Below, one piece after another: positions 4,927-11,756 of a stretch of DNA of 15,135 nt; positions within the stretch are counted from its first letter, which is position 1, and each line of letters opens with the position of its first letter. This stretch comes from an uncultured Oscillospiraceae bacterium (lineage in GTDB: Bacteria; Bacillota; Clostridia; Oscillospirales; Acutalibacteraceae), in the NCBI GenBank assembly GCA_900550095.1, contig URRG01000015.1, positions 1 to 15,135 on the forward strand, read 5' to 3'. A model generated the notes under the pieces. It worked only from the letters and a program-made list of their open reading frames with translations. It had not been told where the DNA came from and did not search any database. The translations under genes and the position numbers were made by a program.

Positions 4927-7158
4927 TTGGCAAAAGGTACGACAGTGCGCATGTGGAGGCGCACGACCACCATGCTGTTCATACTGATAGCAGCGGGCTT
5001 CGGGATTGTGATCGCCAGCCTTTTCCGGCTGCAGATCGTACAGGGGGAGGAACTGGAAGCGCGTGCGGTAAACCAGCAGACCCAGGATACGGTCCTGAAC
5101 GCCCAGCGCGGAACGATTTACGACTGCAATATGACGGTTCTGGCGAAAAGCGCTTCTGTGTGGAAGGTGATCGCCAACCCCAATTACATAAAGACGGAAG
5201 AAGCGAAGCAGCAGATCGCGGCAGGGCTGGCAAAGATTTTGGATCTGGACGAGAGCGAGGTGCTTGAAAAGCTCCAGAAGAAAACCTATTATGTGAAAAT
5301 AGCCGGAGAGGTTGAAACTGATGTAAAGGATGAAATCCTGAAATTCAAGGAAGAAAACGACCTGAGCTATGCAATCACTCTGGAAGAGGATTATAAGCGG
5401 TATTACCCGGAAGGGGATTCCGCGGCGGTGGTGCTAGGCTTTACGAATGCGGAGCACCAGGGCGTCACAGGGGTGGAAGGTTCTTACAACGATTATCTCT
5501 CCGGAACGGCGGGAAAGCTGGTAACGGCCCGAAACGCCCGGGGATCGGATATGCCCTTTCAGTACGAGCAGAAGGTGGAGGCCCAGAACGGCTGCAGCCT
5601 TGTGCTGACTATAGACGAAAATATCCAGCGGATTCTGGAAAATGCGGTGGAGGATGCTGCCGCTGCCTGCGGGGCCCGAAACAGGGCCTGCGGAATTGTA
5701 ATGGATGTGAATACCGGCGCTATTCTGGGCATGACGGTCTCTGAGGATTTCGACCCCAACGAGCCTTATGTGATCACCAATAAGGATACGGCCAAGGAGA
5801 TCGAAAAGCTCGAAGGGGAGGAAAAGAGCAAGGCTCTCCGGGAAGCGCAGGAACAGCAGTGGAGAAACAAATGTATCAGTGATACCTACAATCCCGGCTC
5901 CGTCTTTAAGATGCTCACCTCCTGCATGGGGATCGAAGAGGGTGTGATAACAGAGGACTCGCCGTTTACCTGCACGGGCCACTATCAGGTGGCAGACCGA
6001 AGCATCGGCTGCTGGAGGACGGCGGGCCACGGTTCCGAAACCTTCCAGCAGGGACTTTCCAATTCCTGCAACCCTGTTTTTATGCAGGTGGCGGAACGGC
6101 TGGGAGCAGACCGCTTCTTCCGGTATTTTGACGGCTTCGGTATGACCCAGAAAACAGGCATTGATCTGATCGGAGAAAGCACCAGTATTTATTACGACGC
6201 TGCAGGACTGGGCCCAACACAGCTGGCGACCTCTTCCTTCGGCCAGTCCTTCCGCGTGACGCCTATTCAGATGATCACGGCGGCCGCGGCTGTGGCCAAC
6301 GGCGGGTATCTGGTGCAGCCCCATGTGGTGAGCCAGATTCTGGATGATGAAAACAATATCGTGAAGACGATCGATACCAGCGTCAAACGTCAGGTGGTAT
6401 CGGAGGATACCAGCCGCCGGGTCAGCTCCATGCTTCAGTACACGGCCACGGTGGGAACGGCAAAAAACGGCTATGTGGCCGGTTACCGGGTAGCGGGAAA
6501 AACGGGAACGTCGGAGAAGATCGACGAATGGAACGCTCAGGGCAGAAAGGGAGAAAAGCGCTATATTGCCTCCTACTGCGGCTATGCGCCTGCGGATGAC
6601 CCCGAGATCGTCATGCTGGTGTTCTTTGACGAACCTCTTTCTCAGGAAGGGCAGGTTTTCGGCAGCGCTATCGCAGGCCCTGTTTTTGCAGAGGTCATGT
6701 CCCAGGCTTTGCCGTACCTGGGCGTAGAGCCTCAGTATACGGAAGAAGAGCTCACCAAGCTGGACGCTAAAACGCCCAGCGTCACCGGCGATACGGTGAA
6801 AACAGCCAAGGAGAAAATTATGTCTCAAAGCCTGAGCTCCAAGGTGTACGGCGACGGCGATACGGTCATCTCTCAGATCCCTGCGGGAGGCGACACTATT
6901 CCAAAAGGAGGAACGGTGATGCTGTTCACCGATGAATCCAGCGAAGAAGAGATGGTGGAGGTTCCCAATCTGGTGGGGCTGAACTTGAGCCAGGCCAATA
7001 TGGCGGCTTCCGATGCTGGGCTGAATATCAGCATTTCAGGTGCGGCTCTGACCGGCAGCAACGCTGTTTCCGATACGCAGAGCATAAAGGAGGGGGAGAA
7101 GGTTCCTCCTGGGACGGTGGTCGAGGTGAATTTTGTAGAACTGGATACGGTCCACTGA
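4927..7158 (+). CDS. spoVD: Class B penicillin-binding protein, SpoVD/PBP2B type, with two PASTA repeats
   Basis: This is the septal transpeptidase that cross-links peptidoglycan, partnered with FtsW. The frame is open from ATG 4825, but that codon lies in the loop of the upstream terminator-like hairpin. The likely start is TTG 4927 (MAKGTTVRMWRR, the usual N-terminus of clostridial SpoVD), with AGGCGGTG (4913-4920) 6 nt before it, giving 743 aa. Features in order: basic N-tail; membrane anchor about 14-35; dimerisation domain with RGTIYD (61-66); transpeptidase domain with SVFK (active Ser325, Lys328), SCN (380-382) and KTG (525-527). A degenerate PASTA repeat spans about 613-669 and a clear one about 677-738 (VPNLVG start). 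All three catalytic motifs are intact. Only one such gene is in the cluster, so it may be the vegetative division PBP rather than a sporulation-only enzyme. Confidence 0.93.
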   Translation: MAKGTTVRMWRRTTTMLFILIAAGFGIVIASLFRLQIVQGEELEARAVNQQTQDTVLNAQRGTIYDCNMTVLAKSASVWKVIANPNYIKTEEAKQQIAAGLAKILDLDESEVLEKLQKKTYYVKIAGEVETDVKDEILKFKEENDLSYAITLEEDYKRYYPEGDSAAVVLGFTNAEHQGVTGVEGSYNDYLSGTAGKLVTARNARGSDMPFQYEQKVEAQNGCSLVLTIDENIQRILENAVEDAAAACGARNRACGIVMDVNTGAILGMTVSEDFDPNEPYVITNKDTAKEIEKLEGEEKSKALREAQEQQWRNKCISDTYNPGSVFKMLTSCMGIEEGVITEDSPFTCTGHYQVADRSIGCWRTAGHGSETFQQGLSNSCNPVFMQVAERLGADRFFRYFDGFGMTQKTGIDLIGESTSIYYDAAGLGPTQLATSSFGQSFRVTPIQMITAAAAVANGGYLVQPHVVSQILDDENNIVKTIDTSVKRQVVSEDTSRRVSSMLQYTATVGTAKNGYVAGYRVAGKTGTSEKIDEWNAQGRKGEKRYIASYCGYAPADDPEIVMLVFFDEPLSQEGQVFGSAIAGPVFAEVMSQALPYLGVEPQYTEEELTKLDAKTPSVTGDTVKTAKEKIMSQSLSSKVYGDGDTVISQIPAGGDTIPKGGTVMLFTDESSEEEMVEVPNLVGLNLSQANMAASDAGLNISISGAALTGSNAVSDTQSIKEGEKVPPGTVVEVNFVELDTVH

Positions 7159-7227
7159 TCTGGGGCTCAACCGAAAAGAGGTGCTGAGGGCGCCTGATTT
7201 GCACAGCTTTGGCATACGTATGGAAGC

Positions 7228-7767
7228 GGAGGTCTTTTCATGAAAGCTTCTGTTTTTTCTCTCGGCATCCGAGGGATCGGAATTCCATTTCAAAAACATG
7301 AAGAAATTATGTTTCTGCGGGATATCCTGGGGCGAAGCGGGAGACAATGGAAAGAGGAGACTGTGGAAGGCGGAACGGGTCTTTCAGCATTTGAGAAGAG
7401 TGTGCTTCTTTTTTCCGAAGATATAAAAAGACGGGAGGCAGAGACACTTTCTCACACAGACATAGTTCTTCCCTTCCGAGAGCTTCCCCAGGAACACACG
7501 CGGTTTCCAAACCTTTCCTTCACGACCTATGCGGTGGAGGACGACCGGGCCGATTTTACCGCCCGGGGCCTTGCGGCCCTGCCTGGAGGAGATGCGGGGC
7601 GGGAGGGAATGCGCTTTGAACTTTTGTGTCTGGGACTTATCGGAAGGGTCTGTGTTCCCGGCCTTTCGAAAAAGCAGGTGGAGCCTCTTTTGGGAGCGGC
7701 CTCCTGCCTTCTGGCAGCGGGGCTGCCCCTGGCAGAGGTGCTGGAGCTGATCAACCGTCGGCCCTGA
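7228..7767 (+). CDS. Hypothetical 175-aa protein of unknown function, between spoVD and mraY
   Basis: I do not recognise this protein. The reading frame starts at ATG 7240 with an excellent ribosome binding site GGAGGT (7228-7233, included in the span) 6 nt upstream, and it runs 175 codons with cluster-like codon use. It has no signal peptide and no clear membrane helix. Segments are mixed alpha/beta in character: a central acidic and charged stretch (residues 38-70), a Gly-rich turn (GLAALPGGDAGREG, 110-123), and a C-terminal half with several hydrophobic runs (FELLCLGLIGRVCVP about 126-140; LLGAASCLLAAGLPLAEVLELI about 150-171). The last could be a buried or amphipathic helix pair. No catalytic or binding motif stands out. 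It lies 81 bases after spoVD and 81 bases before the mraY ATG, where other clusters often carry murE/murF, but it resembles neither ligase. Confidence 0.7.
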   Translation, partial: GGLFMKASVFSLGIRGIGIPFQKHEEIMFLRDILGRSGRQWKEETVEGGTGLSAFEKSVLLFSEDIKRREAETLSHTDIVLPFRELPQEHTRFPNLSFTTYAVEDDRADFTARGLAALPGGDAGREGMRFELLCLGLIGRVCVPGLSKKQVEPLLGAASCLLAAGLPLAEVLELINRRP

Positions 7768-7848
7768 CGGAGGCCCTTTTCTTCTGGAAGCAATCAAAAC
7801 ATGGCATGAAAAAACAGCGACGAAACGCAGTTTGTGAGGGTGGATACT

Positions 7849-8868
7849 ATGAGTGGAATCTGGATTTTGCTGGCAGCGTTGATTTCCTTTGCCGTAACGG
7901 CGCTTTTGGGCAAGTGGATGGTGCCTTTTCTGCATAAGATCAATTTTGGGCAGACTATCCGGGAGGTAGGGCCCAAGTGGCATCAAAAAAAGAACGGAAC
8001 GCCTACTATGGGCGGCTTTATGTTCATCATCGGTATTTTTTTGGCCTGCGCCATATGCATCCCTATGATGTACATATTGGCGCCTGAAAACTCAAACGAA
8101 CTGATCCTTCGGAACCAGACCCTGACAAAAGCGGTGGGAGGCCTGCTTATGGCTTTGGGCTTCGGCGCCATCGGTTTTCTGGACGATTATATCAAGGTGG
8201 TCAAAAAGCGGAATCTTGGTCTGAATGAAAAGCAGAAGCTGATTCTGCAGTTTTTGGTGACGGCGGCATATCTGGCCGCGCTGTATCTTTCCGGGGTCCG
8301 GGGCGTAACGAAAATCCCCTTTTTAGGATCGGTGGATCTGGGAATATTCTTCTGGATTTTCTCCTTCCTGGGGATCGTTGGCATTGTCAACGCCGTGAAT
8401 TTTACGGACGGCCTTGATGGGCTCAACGCTTCGGTCACGTTTTGGGTGACCGTATCGTTTATGCTGATTTCCGGCTGGTGGAAAATCTATAATATCAGCC
8501 TTCTGGCGGCTGCGGCTGCGGGGGGCTGCGTGGGGTTCCTGGTGTGGAATTTCAATCCCGCCAAGGTGTTCATGGGAGACACGGGTTCCCTGTTCCTGGG
8601 AGGAATGGTCTGCGCGCTGGCCTTCGGGGTGGATATGCCCATCCTCCTTATAACGGTAGGGATCATTTATATCATAGAAATCCTTTCTGTGGTGCTGCAG
8701 GTATCCTATTTTAAACTTACCCACGGGAAACGGCTGTTCAAGATGGCTCCTATCCATCATCATTTCGAAATGTGCGGATGGAGCGAGGTAAAGGTCTGCG
8801 GTGTATTCAGCCTGGTGACGATCCTTTTTGGAGCAGCCTCCTTCCTCCTTGTCATATTCGGTTTCTGA
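7849..8868 (+). CDS. mraY: Phospho-N-acetylmuramoyl-pentapeptide transferase MraY
   Basis: MraY is the polytopic membrane enzyme that moves phospho-MurNAc-pentapeptide from UDP to undecaprenyl phosphate, making lipid I. The 339-aa protein has about ten hydrophobic segments and all family signatures. These are GPKWHQKKNGTPTMGG (42-56), the catalytic Asp pair in GFLDDYIK (Asp112-Asp113), NAVNFTDGLDGLNAS (Mg2+ and nucleotide binding), NFNPAKVFMGDTGSLFLGG, and the HHH motif in MAPIHHHFE near the C-terminus. The frame opens at GTG 7834, but ATG 7849 is preferred because GAGGGTGG (7836-7843) lies 5 nt before it. It supplies substrate to MurG, encoded downstream. The usual next gene, murD, is missing, and ftsW follows instead. 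Confidence 0.97.
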   Translation: MSGIWILLAALISFAVTALLGKWMVPFLHKINFGQTIREVGPKWHQKKNGTPTMGGFMFIIGIFLACAICIPMMYILAPENSNELILRNQTLTKAVGGLLMALGFGAIGFLDDYIKVVKKRNLGLNEKQKLILQFLVTAAYLAALYLSGVRGVTKIPFLGSVDLGIFFWIFSFLGIVGIVNAVNFTDGLDGLNASVTFWVTVSFMLISGWWKIYNISLLAAAAAGGCVGFLVWNFNPAKVFMGDTGSLFLGGMVCALAFGVDMPILLITVGIIYIIEILSVVLQVSYFKLTHGKRLFKMAPIHHHFEMCGWSEVKVCGVFSLVTILFGAASFLLVIFGF

Positions 8869-8872
8869 AGAC

Positions 8873-9010
8873 GGCCGGGTGTCCGGCCAAAAAAGAAAAG
8901 GAGCGCTCCGTATAGGCGGGTGGCCTTTTGCAGAGGATAAGGGCTGAAGCACGTTCCCCCGAGAGGGGGAGGATTGGCCCGAAGCCGTTCGGGGCCGGCG
9001 TTTCGCCGGC
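8873..9010 (+). promoter_or_regulatory. Structured mraY-ftsW spacer: four perfect hairpins
   Basis: Four perfect stems lie in the 179-base gap: GGCCGG/CCGGCC (8873-8878, 8883-8888, loop GTGT); TCCCCC/GGGGGA (8955-8960, 8965-8970, loop GAGA of GNRA type); CCCGAA/TTCGGG (8978-8983, 8988-8993, loop GCCG); and GCCGGCG/CGCCGGC (8994-9000, 9004-9010, loop TTT). The last three are almost contiguous. The final stem is followed by GGATTTTGT, a poor T tract, so it might attenuate weakly. Function is unknown; a leader-type control of ftsW is one reading. Confidence 0.5.
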
Positions 9011-9047
9011 GGATTTTGTAAATTCTCAGGAAAGGATGCGGTTATTG

Positions 9048-10421
9048 ATGACAAGGCTTCCAACCCAATCGCCGCCCCGGCGTCAGGCAGCGGGGGTCAA
9101 TGCAGGCGTACGCCGTCCGGCTGCGGCGGGGGGAGCGCGCACCGGGCATCCTTCCGCGCAGAGACCTTCTTCCGGAAGAAAAGGGAGCACTCCCCGCAGG
9201 CCGCAGGATCCCCGGGCGGCTCAGGCAGTGCAGAAAGCGCCCGCAAAAAAGGGCGGAGCTGTCAGGCGGATCCGAAAAAAGCTGCAGCTGTTCTCCATCC
9301 GCTCCGGAATGGATCTGCCTTTGTTTTTTTTGGTTCTGGTTTTGCTGACTATCGGCCTTGTCATGCTGTTTTCGGCTAGTTATGCGTATGCGTACTATAA
9401 CCAGGATGGGGATAGTTACTATTTTATTGCGCGCCAGGCGCTGTTCGCTGTTTTGGGCGTAGCTGTCATGGTGCTGGTATCCTATTTTGATTACCATCAT
9501 TTTCATAAGCTGGCGATTCCGATCCTTCTGGTGACGTATGCCATACTCGTCCTGATGCTTGTGGCCAAAGGAACGCCTTTGGTTCCTAATATCAACGATA
9601 CCTACAGATGGTTTTATATAGGACCGATCAACTTTCAGCCGTCTGAGATCGCTAAATTTGCTCTGATCCTGATTTTTGCGCATCTGATTTCCCTCAATTT
9701 TGATAAGATGCAGACCTTCCGCTATGGAATACTGCCCTATGTTCTTCTTTTGGGCTCTATTGCGGGGCTGGTGGTGGCGGAAAAGCATATTTCCGCTACG
9801 GTTATTATCCTCCTTCTGGGGGCGGTGATGCTCTTTGTGGGCGGTGTGCGCCTCAGGTGGTTCGGCGTAGCGCTGGGAGGGCTTGGAGCGGCCGTTTTAT
9901 ATCTTCTTTTCTGTACGGACGTTTTCAAATACGCTATGAACCGTATATACGGCTGGCTGGATCCCTTCAATCCTCCTGCGGGGGTGGATACCTGGCAGAC
10001 ACGGCAGTCTCTTATGTCGATTGGTTCCGGGGGCCTTTTGGGCCTGGGGCTGGGGCAGTCCCGCCAGAAGTACCTGTATCTGCCGGAACCGCAGAACGAT
10101 TTTATTTTTGCCATCGTTTGCGAGGAACTGGGTTTCATCGGCGCTTTGATCATTATCATCCTCTTTGCCATGCTGGTCTGGAGAGGCGTGACAGTCTCCA
10201 TGAAGGCGAAGGATAAATTCGGAATGCTTCTGGGCGTGGGCCTGAGCCTGCAGATCGGCCTGCAGGTGGTTTTGAATATTGCGGTTGTGACGAACACCAT
10301 CCCCAATACGGGCATCAGCCTGCCGTTCTTCAGCTATGGAGGTACGTCTCTTGTGATCTTGATGGCGGAAATGGGGATCGTTCTTTCCATAAGTCGAAAT
10401 TCGGCTATTGAAAAATCGTAG
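9048..10421 (+). CDS. ftsW: Septal peptidoglycan glycosyltransferase FtsW (SEDS family)
   Basis: FtsW is the membrane glycosyltransferase that polymerises lipid II at the septum with its class B PBP. The 457-aa product has about ten membrane segments starting near residue 88 (MDLPLFFLVLVLLTIGLVML). SEDS motifs include FQPSEIAKFALI, the loop with QSLMSIGSGGLLGLGLGQS, LPEPQNDFIFAIVCEELG (with the conserved Asp of the DFIFA motif), and the C-terminal NTGISLPFFSYGGTS. The first 87 residues are a Pro/Arg/Ala/Lys-rich, probably disordered cytoplasmic tail. The start is uncertain. The frame is open from TTG 8928; AAAGGA (9031-9036) is 11 nt before ATG 9048, 8 nt before TTG 9045, and overlaps ATG 9036. 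I chose ATG 9048. FtsW rather than RodA is inferred from location. Confidence 0.94.
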   Translation: MTRLPTQSPPRRQAAGVNAGVRRPAAAGGARTGHPSAQRPSSGRKGSTPRRPQDPRAAQAVQKAPAKKGGAVRRIRKKLQLFSIRSGMDLPLFFLVLVLLTIGLVMLFSASYAYAYYNQDGDSYYFIARQALFAVLGVAVMVLVSYFDYHHFHKLAIPILLVTYAILVLMLVAKGTPLVPNINDTYRWFYIGPINFQPSEIAKFALILIFAHLISLNFDKMQTFRYGILPYVLLLGSIAGLVVAEKHISATVIILLLGAVMLFVGGVRLRWFGVALGGLGAAVLYLLFCTDVFKYAMNRIYGWLDPFNPPAGVDTWQTRQSLMSIGSGGLLGLGLGQSRQKYLYLPEPQNDFIFAIVCEELGFIGALIIIILFAMLVWRGVTVSMKAKDKFGMLLGVGLSLQIGLQVVLNIAVVTNTIPNTGISLPFFSYGGTSLVILMAEMGIVLSISRNSAIEKS

Positions 10422-10423
10422 CG

Positions 10424-10470
10424 GCCCATGGCGGAGGACTGGCGGGGAACCGAAGCCTTCGGGCATGGGC
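10424..10470 (+). other. Nested hairpin in the ftsW-murG spacer
   Basis: GCCCATG (10424-10430) pairs with CATGGGC (10464-10470). Inside, CCGAA (10450-10454) pairs with TTCGG (10458-10462). No T tract follows, so this is not an intrinsic terminator. The inner hairpin closely resembles the one at 8978-8993 upstream of ftsW (CCGAAGCC-TTCGGG, one base shorter in the loop). Confidence 0.4.
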
Positions 10471-10528
10471 GCGCAGGGAAAAAACCTCTTATGCTGAGAG
10501 AGGGATAGAGAAAGGTGCATGAGAAGCT

Positions 10529-11674
10529 ATGAGGATCTTATTTGCTGGCGGAGGTACAGCGGGACATATCAACCCTGCGCTTGCCATCGCCGGAACGGTA
10601 CGGGAAAAAGAGCCGGATGCGGAGATCTTGTATGTGGGGGCCAGGGGCGGTATGGAGGAAAAGCTCGTCCCCGCCGCAGGTTATGATTTCCGCAGCGTGA
10701 CGATTTCCGGTTTTCAGAGAAAGCTTTCCTGGGCGAACGTCAAAAAGAACATACGGACGGTAAAAAATATTTTCACCTCTACGGCGGAGGCCAAACGGAT
10801 CATCCGTGAATTCAGGCCCGACATCTGTGTGGGAACGGGCGGCTACGTAGCAGGGCCCGTCATCCGGGAGGCTGTGAAGCTGGGGATACCGGCTGTTATC
10901 CATGAGCAGAACGCTTACCCGGGCGTAACCAATAAGGCGCTGAGCAAGCATGCCAGGCGTACGATGCTGGCCGTGGCGGACGCCCAGCCTCATCTTTCCC
11001 CTTCGGCCCACTGTGTGGTAACGGGGAACCCTATCCGCCCGGCGGTTCTTCGGGCGGATAGGCGGCAGGCCAGGGAGGCGCTGGGAATCGGCGGCGATAC
11101 CCCTCTGATCCTGAGCTTCGGCGGCAGCTTGGGAGCCCGGCGTATCAATGAGGCGGTGGCCGAGCTGCTCCTGTGGAGCGCTTCGGAGGAATGCCCCTTC
11201 AGGTTCCACCATATTCACGGGTTCGGCCAGTGGGGAAAATGGTTTCCCGATCTTCTGAAGGAAAAGGGACTCGATCTTTCCGGGCATCCGGAAATGGATA
11301 TCCGGGAGTATATCACCGATATGCCGGAATGTCTGGCGGCCGCCGATCTGGTGATCTGCCGGGCCGGAGCCATCACCCTCTCGGAGCTGCAGGCTCAGGG
11401 AAAGGCCGCCGTTCTGATCCCCTCTCCCAATGTGGCGGAAAACCATCAGTATCACAACGCCATGGCTTTGGTGAAGAGGGAAGCCGCCGTTATTCTGGAA
11501 GAAAAGGATCTTACCGGTGAAGCTCTCTGTATGGCTGTGAAAAGGCTTTTTGAAGAGCCGGGCGCCATTGAAAAGCTGGCGGACAACGCGCGGAAAATGG
11601 CGATTACGGACGCTAACGAGCGCATTTACGGCATTTTGAAGGAAGTCTTGCAGGAAAGCGCCAAGGGCCGCTGA
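10529..11674 (+). CDS. murG: UDP-GlcNAc:lipid I N-acetylglucosaminyltransferase MurG
   Basis: MurG is a peripheral GT-B enzyme on the inner face of the membrane that adds GlcNAc to lipid I, giving lipid II. The 381-aa protein (a little longer than the usual 350-370) has the N-domain loop FAGGGTAGHINPALAIA (residues 5-21), GTGGYVAGPV, and IHEQNAYPGVTNK. The linker leads to the C-domain GGSLGARRINEAV loop and the UDP-GlcNAc site RAGAITLSELQAQGKAAVLIPSP, then AENHQYHNAMAL. ATG 10529 gives the standard N-terminus MRILFAGGG. The ribosome binding site AAAGGTG (10511-10517) is 11 nt away, rather far. An out-of-frame ATG at 10519 lies between them, which could lower initiation. It lies downstream of ftsW in usual order. 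Confidence 0.97.
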   Translation: MRILFAGGGTAGHINPALAIAGTVREKEPDAEILYVGARGGMEEKLVPAAGYDFRSVTISGFQRKLSWANVKKNIRTVKNIFTSTAEAKRIIREFRPDICVGTGGYVAGPVIREAVKLGIPAVIHEQNAYPGVTNKALSKHARRTMLAVADAQPHLSPSAHCVVTGNPIRPAVLRADRRQAREALGIGGDTPLILSFGGSLGARRINEAVAELLLWSASEECPFRFHHIHGFGQWGKWFPDLLKEKGLDLSGHPEMDIREYITDMPECLAAADLVICRAGAITLSELQAQGKAAVLIPSPNVAENHQYHNAMALVKREAAVILEEKDLTGEALCMAVKRLFEEPGAIEKLADNARKMAITDANERIYGILKEVLQESAKGR

Positions 11675-11700
11675 GACAGGAGGCTGCTTCACCGCTTTTC

Positions 11701-11745
11701 TCTTTTTTGCATAGTATGGAATACTTCATGCTATTGCAAAAGGGG
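11701..11745 (+). promoter_or_regulatory. murA leader hairpin that can cover the ribosome binding site
   Basis: TTTTGCATAGTATG (11705-11718) pairs with CATGCTATTGCAAAA (11727-11741) with one bulged T (11734) and one G-T wobble; the loop can tighten by G11719-T11726 and A11720-T11725. The stem can extend outward, pairing TCTT (11701-11704) with GGGG (11742-11745). AAAAGGGG is the only plausible Shine-Dalgarno for murA (11 nt before ATG 11757), so the fold would bury it. No T tract follows. A weak promoter-like pair (TTCACC 11688-11693, TAGTAT 11712-11717, 18-nt gap) overlaps the region. Confidence 0.5.
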
Positions 11746-11756
11746 AATGAAAGCGT

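Noticed and set aside
5434..6828. Long minus-strand open frame (464 aa) opposite spoVD
   Set aside because: It is antisense to the conserved transpeptidase domain. Its composition is typical of a codon-bias shadow and it has no domain signature.
7213..7222. 10-bp palindrome CATACGTATG upstream of the orphan gene
   Set aside because: It is short and isolated, with no promoter around it. Chance occurrence is likely, and I would not call it an operator.
7384..7986. Minus-strand open frame (200 aa) opposite the orphan gene, considered as the real gene of that interval
   Set aside because: It overlaps the conserved start of mraY. The + strand frame has a strong ribosome binding site and fits the direction of the cluster.
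8873..8888. GC-rich hairpin after mraY as an intrinsic terminator
   Set aside because: It is followed by an A tract rather than T on the + strand, and there is no T tract on the other side for the minus strand.
10538..11692. Minus-strand open frame (384 aa) opposite murG
   Set aside because: It mirrors murG almost end to end. The murG motifs are intact on the + strand, and the antisense product shows no family features.
4842..11741. Shared 11-mer TTTTGCAATAG before spoVD (4842-4852) and, inverted, in the murA hairpin (11731-11741)
   Set aside because: Many 11-base matches are expected by chance in a window of this size. The flanks do not match, so it is not a repeat element.
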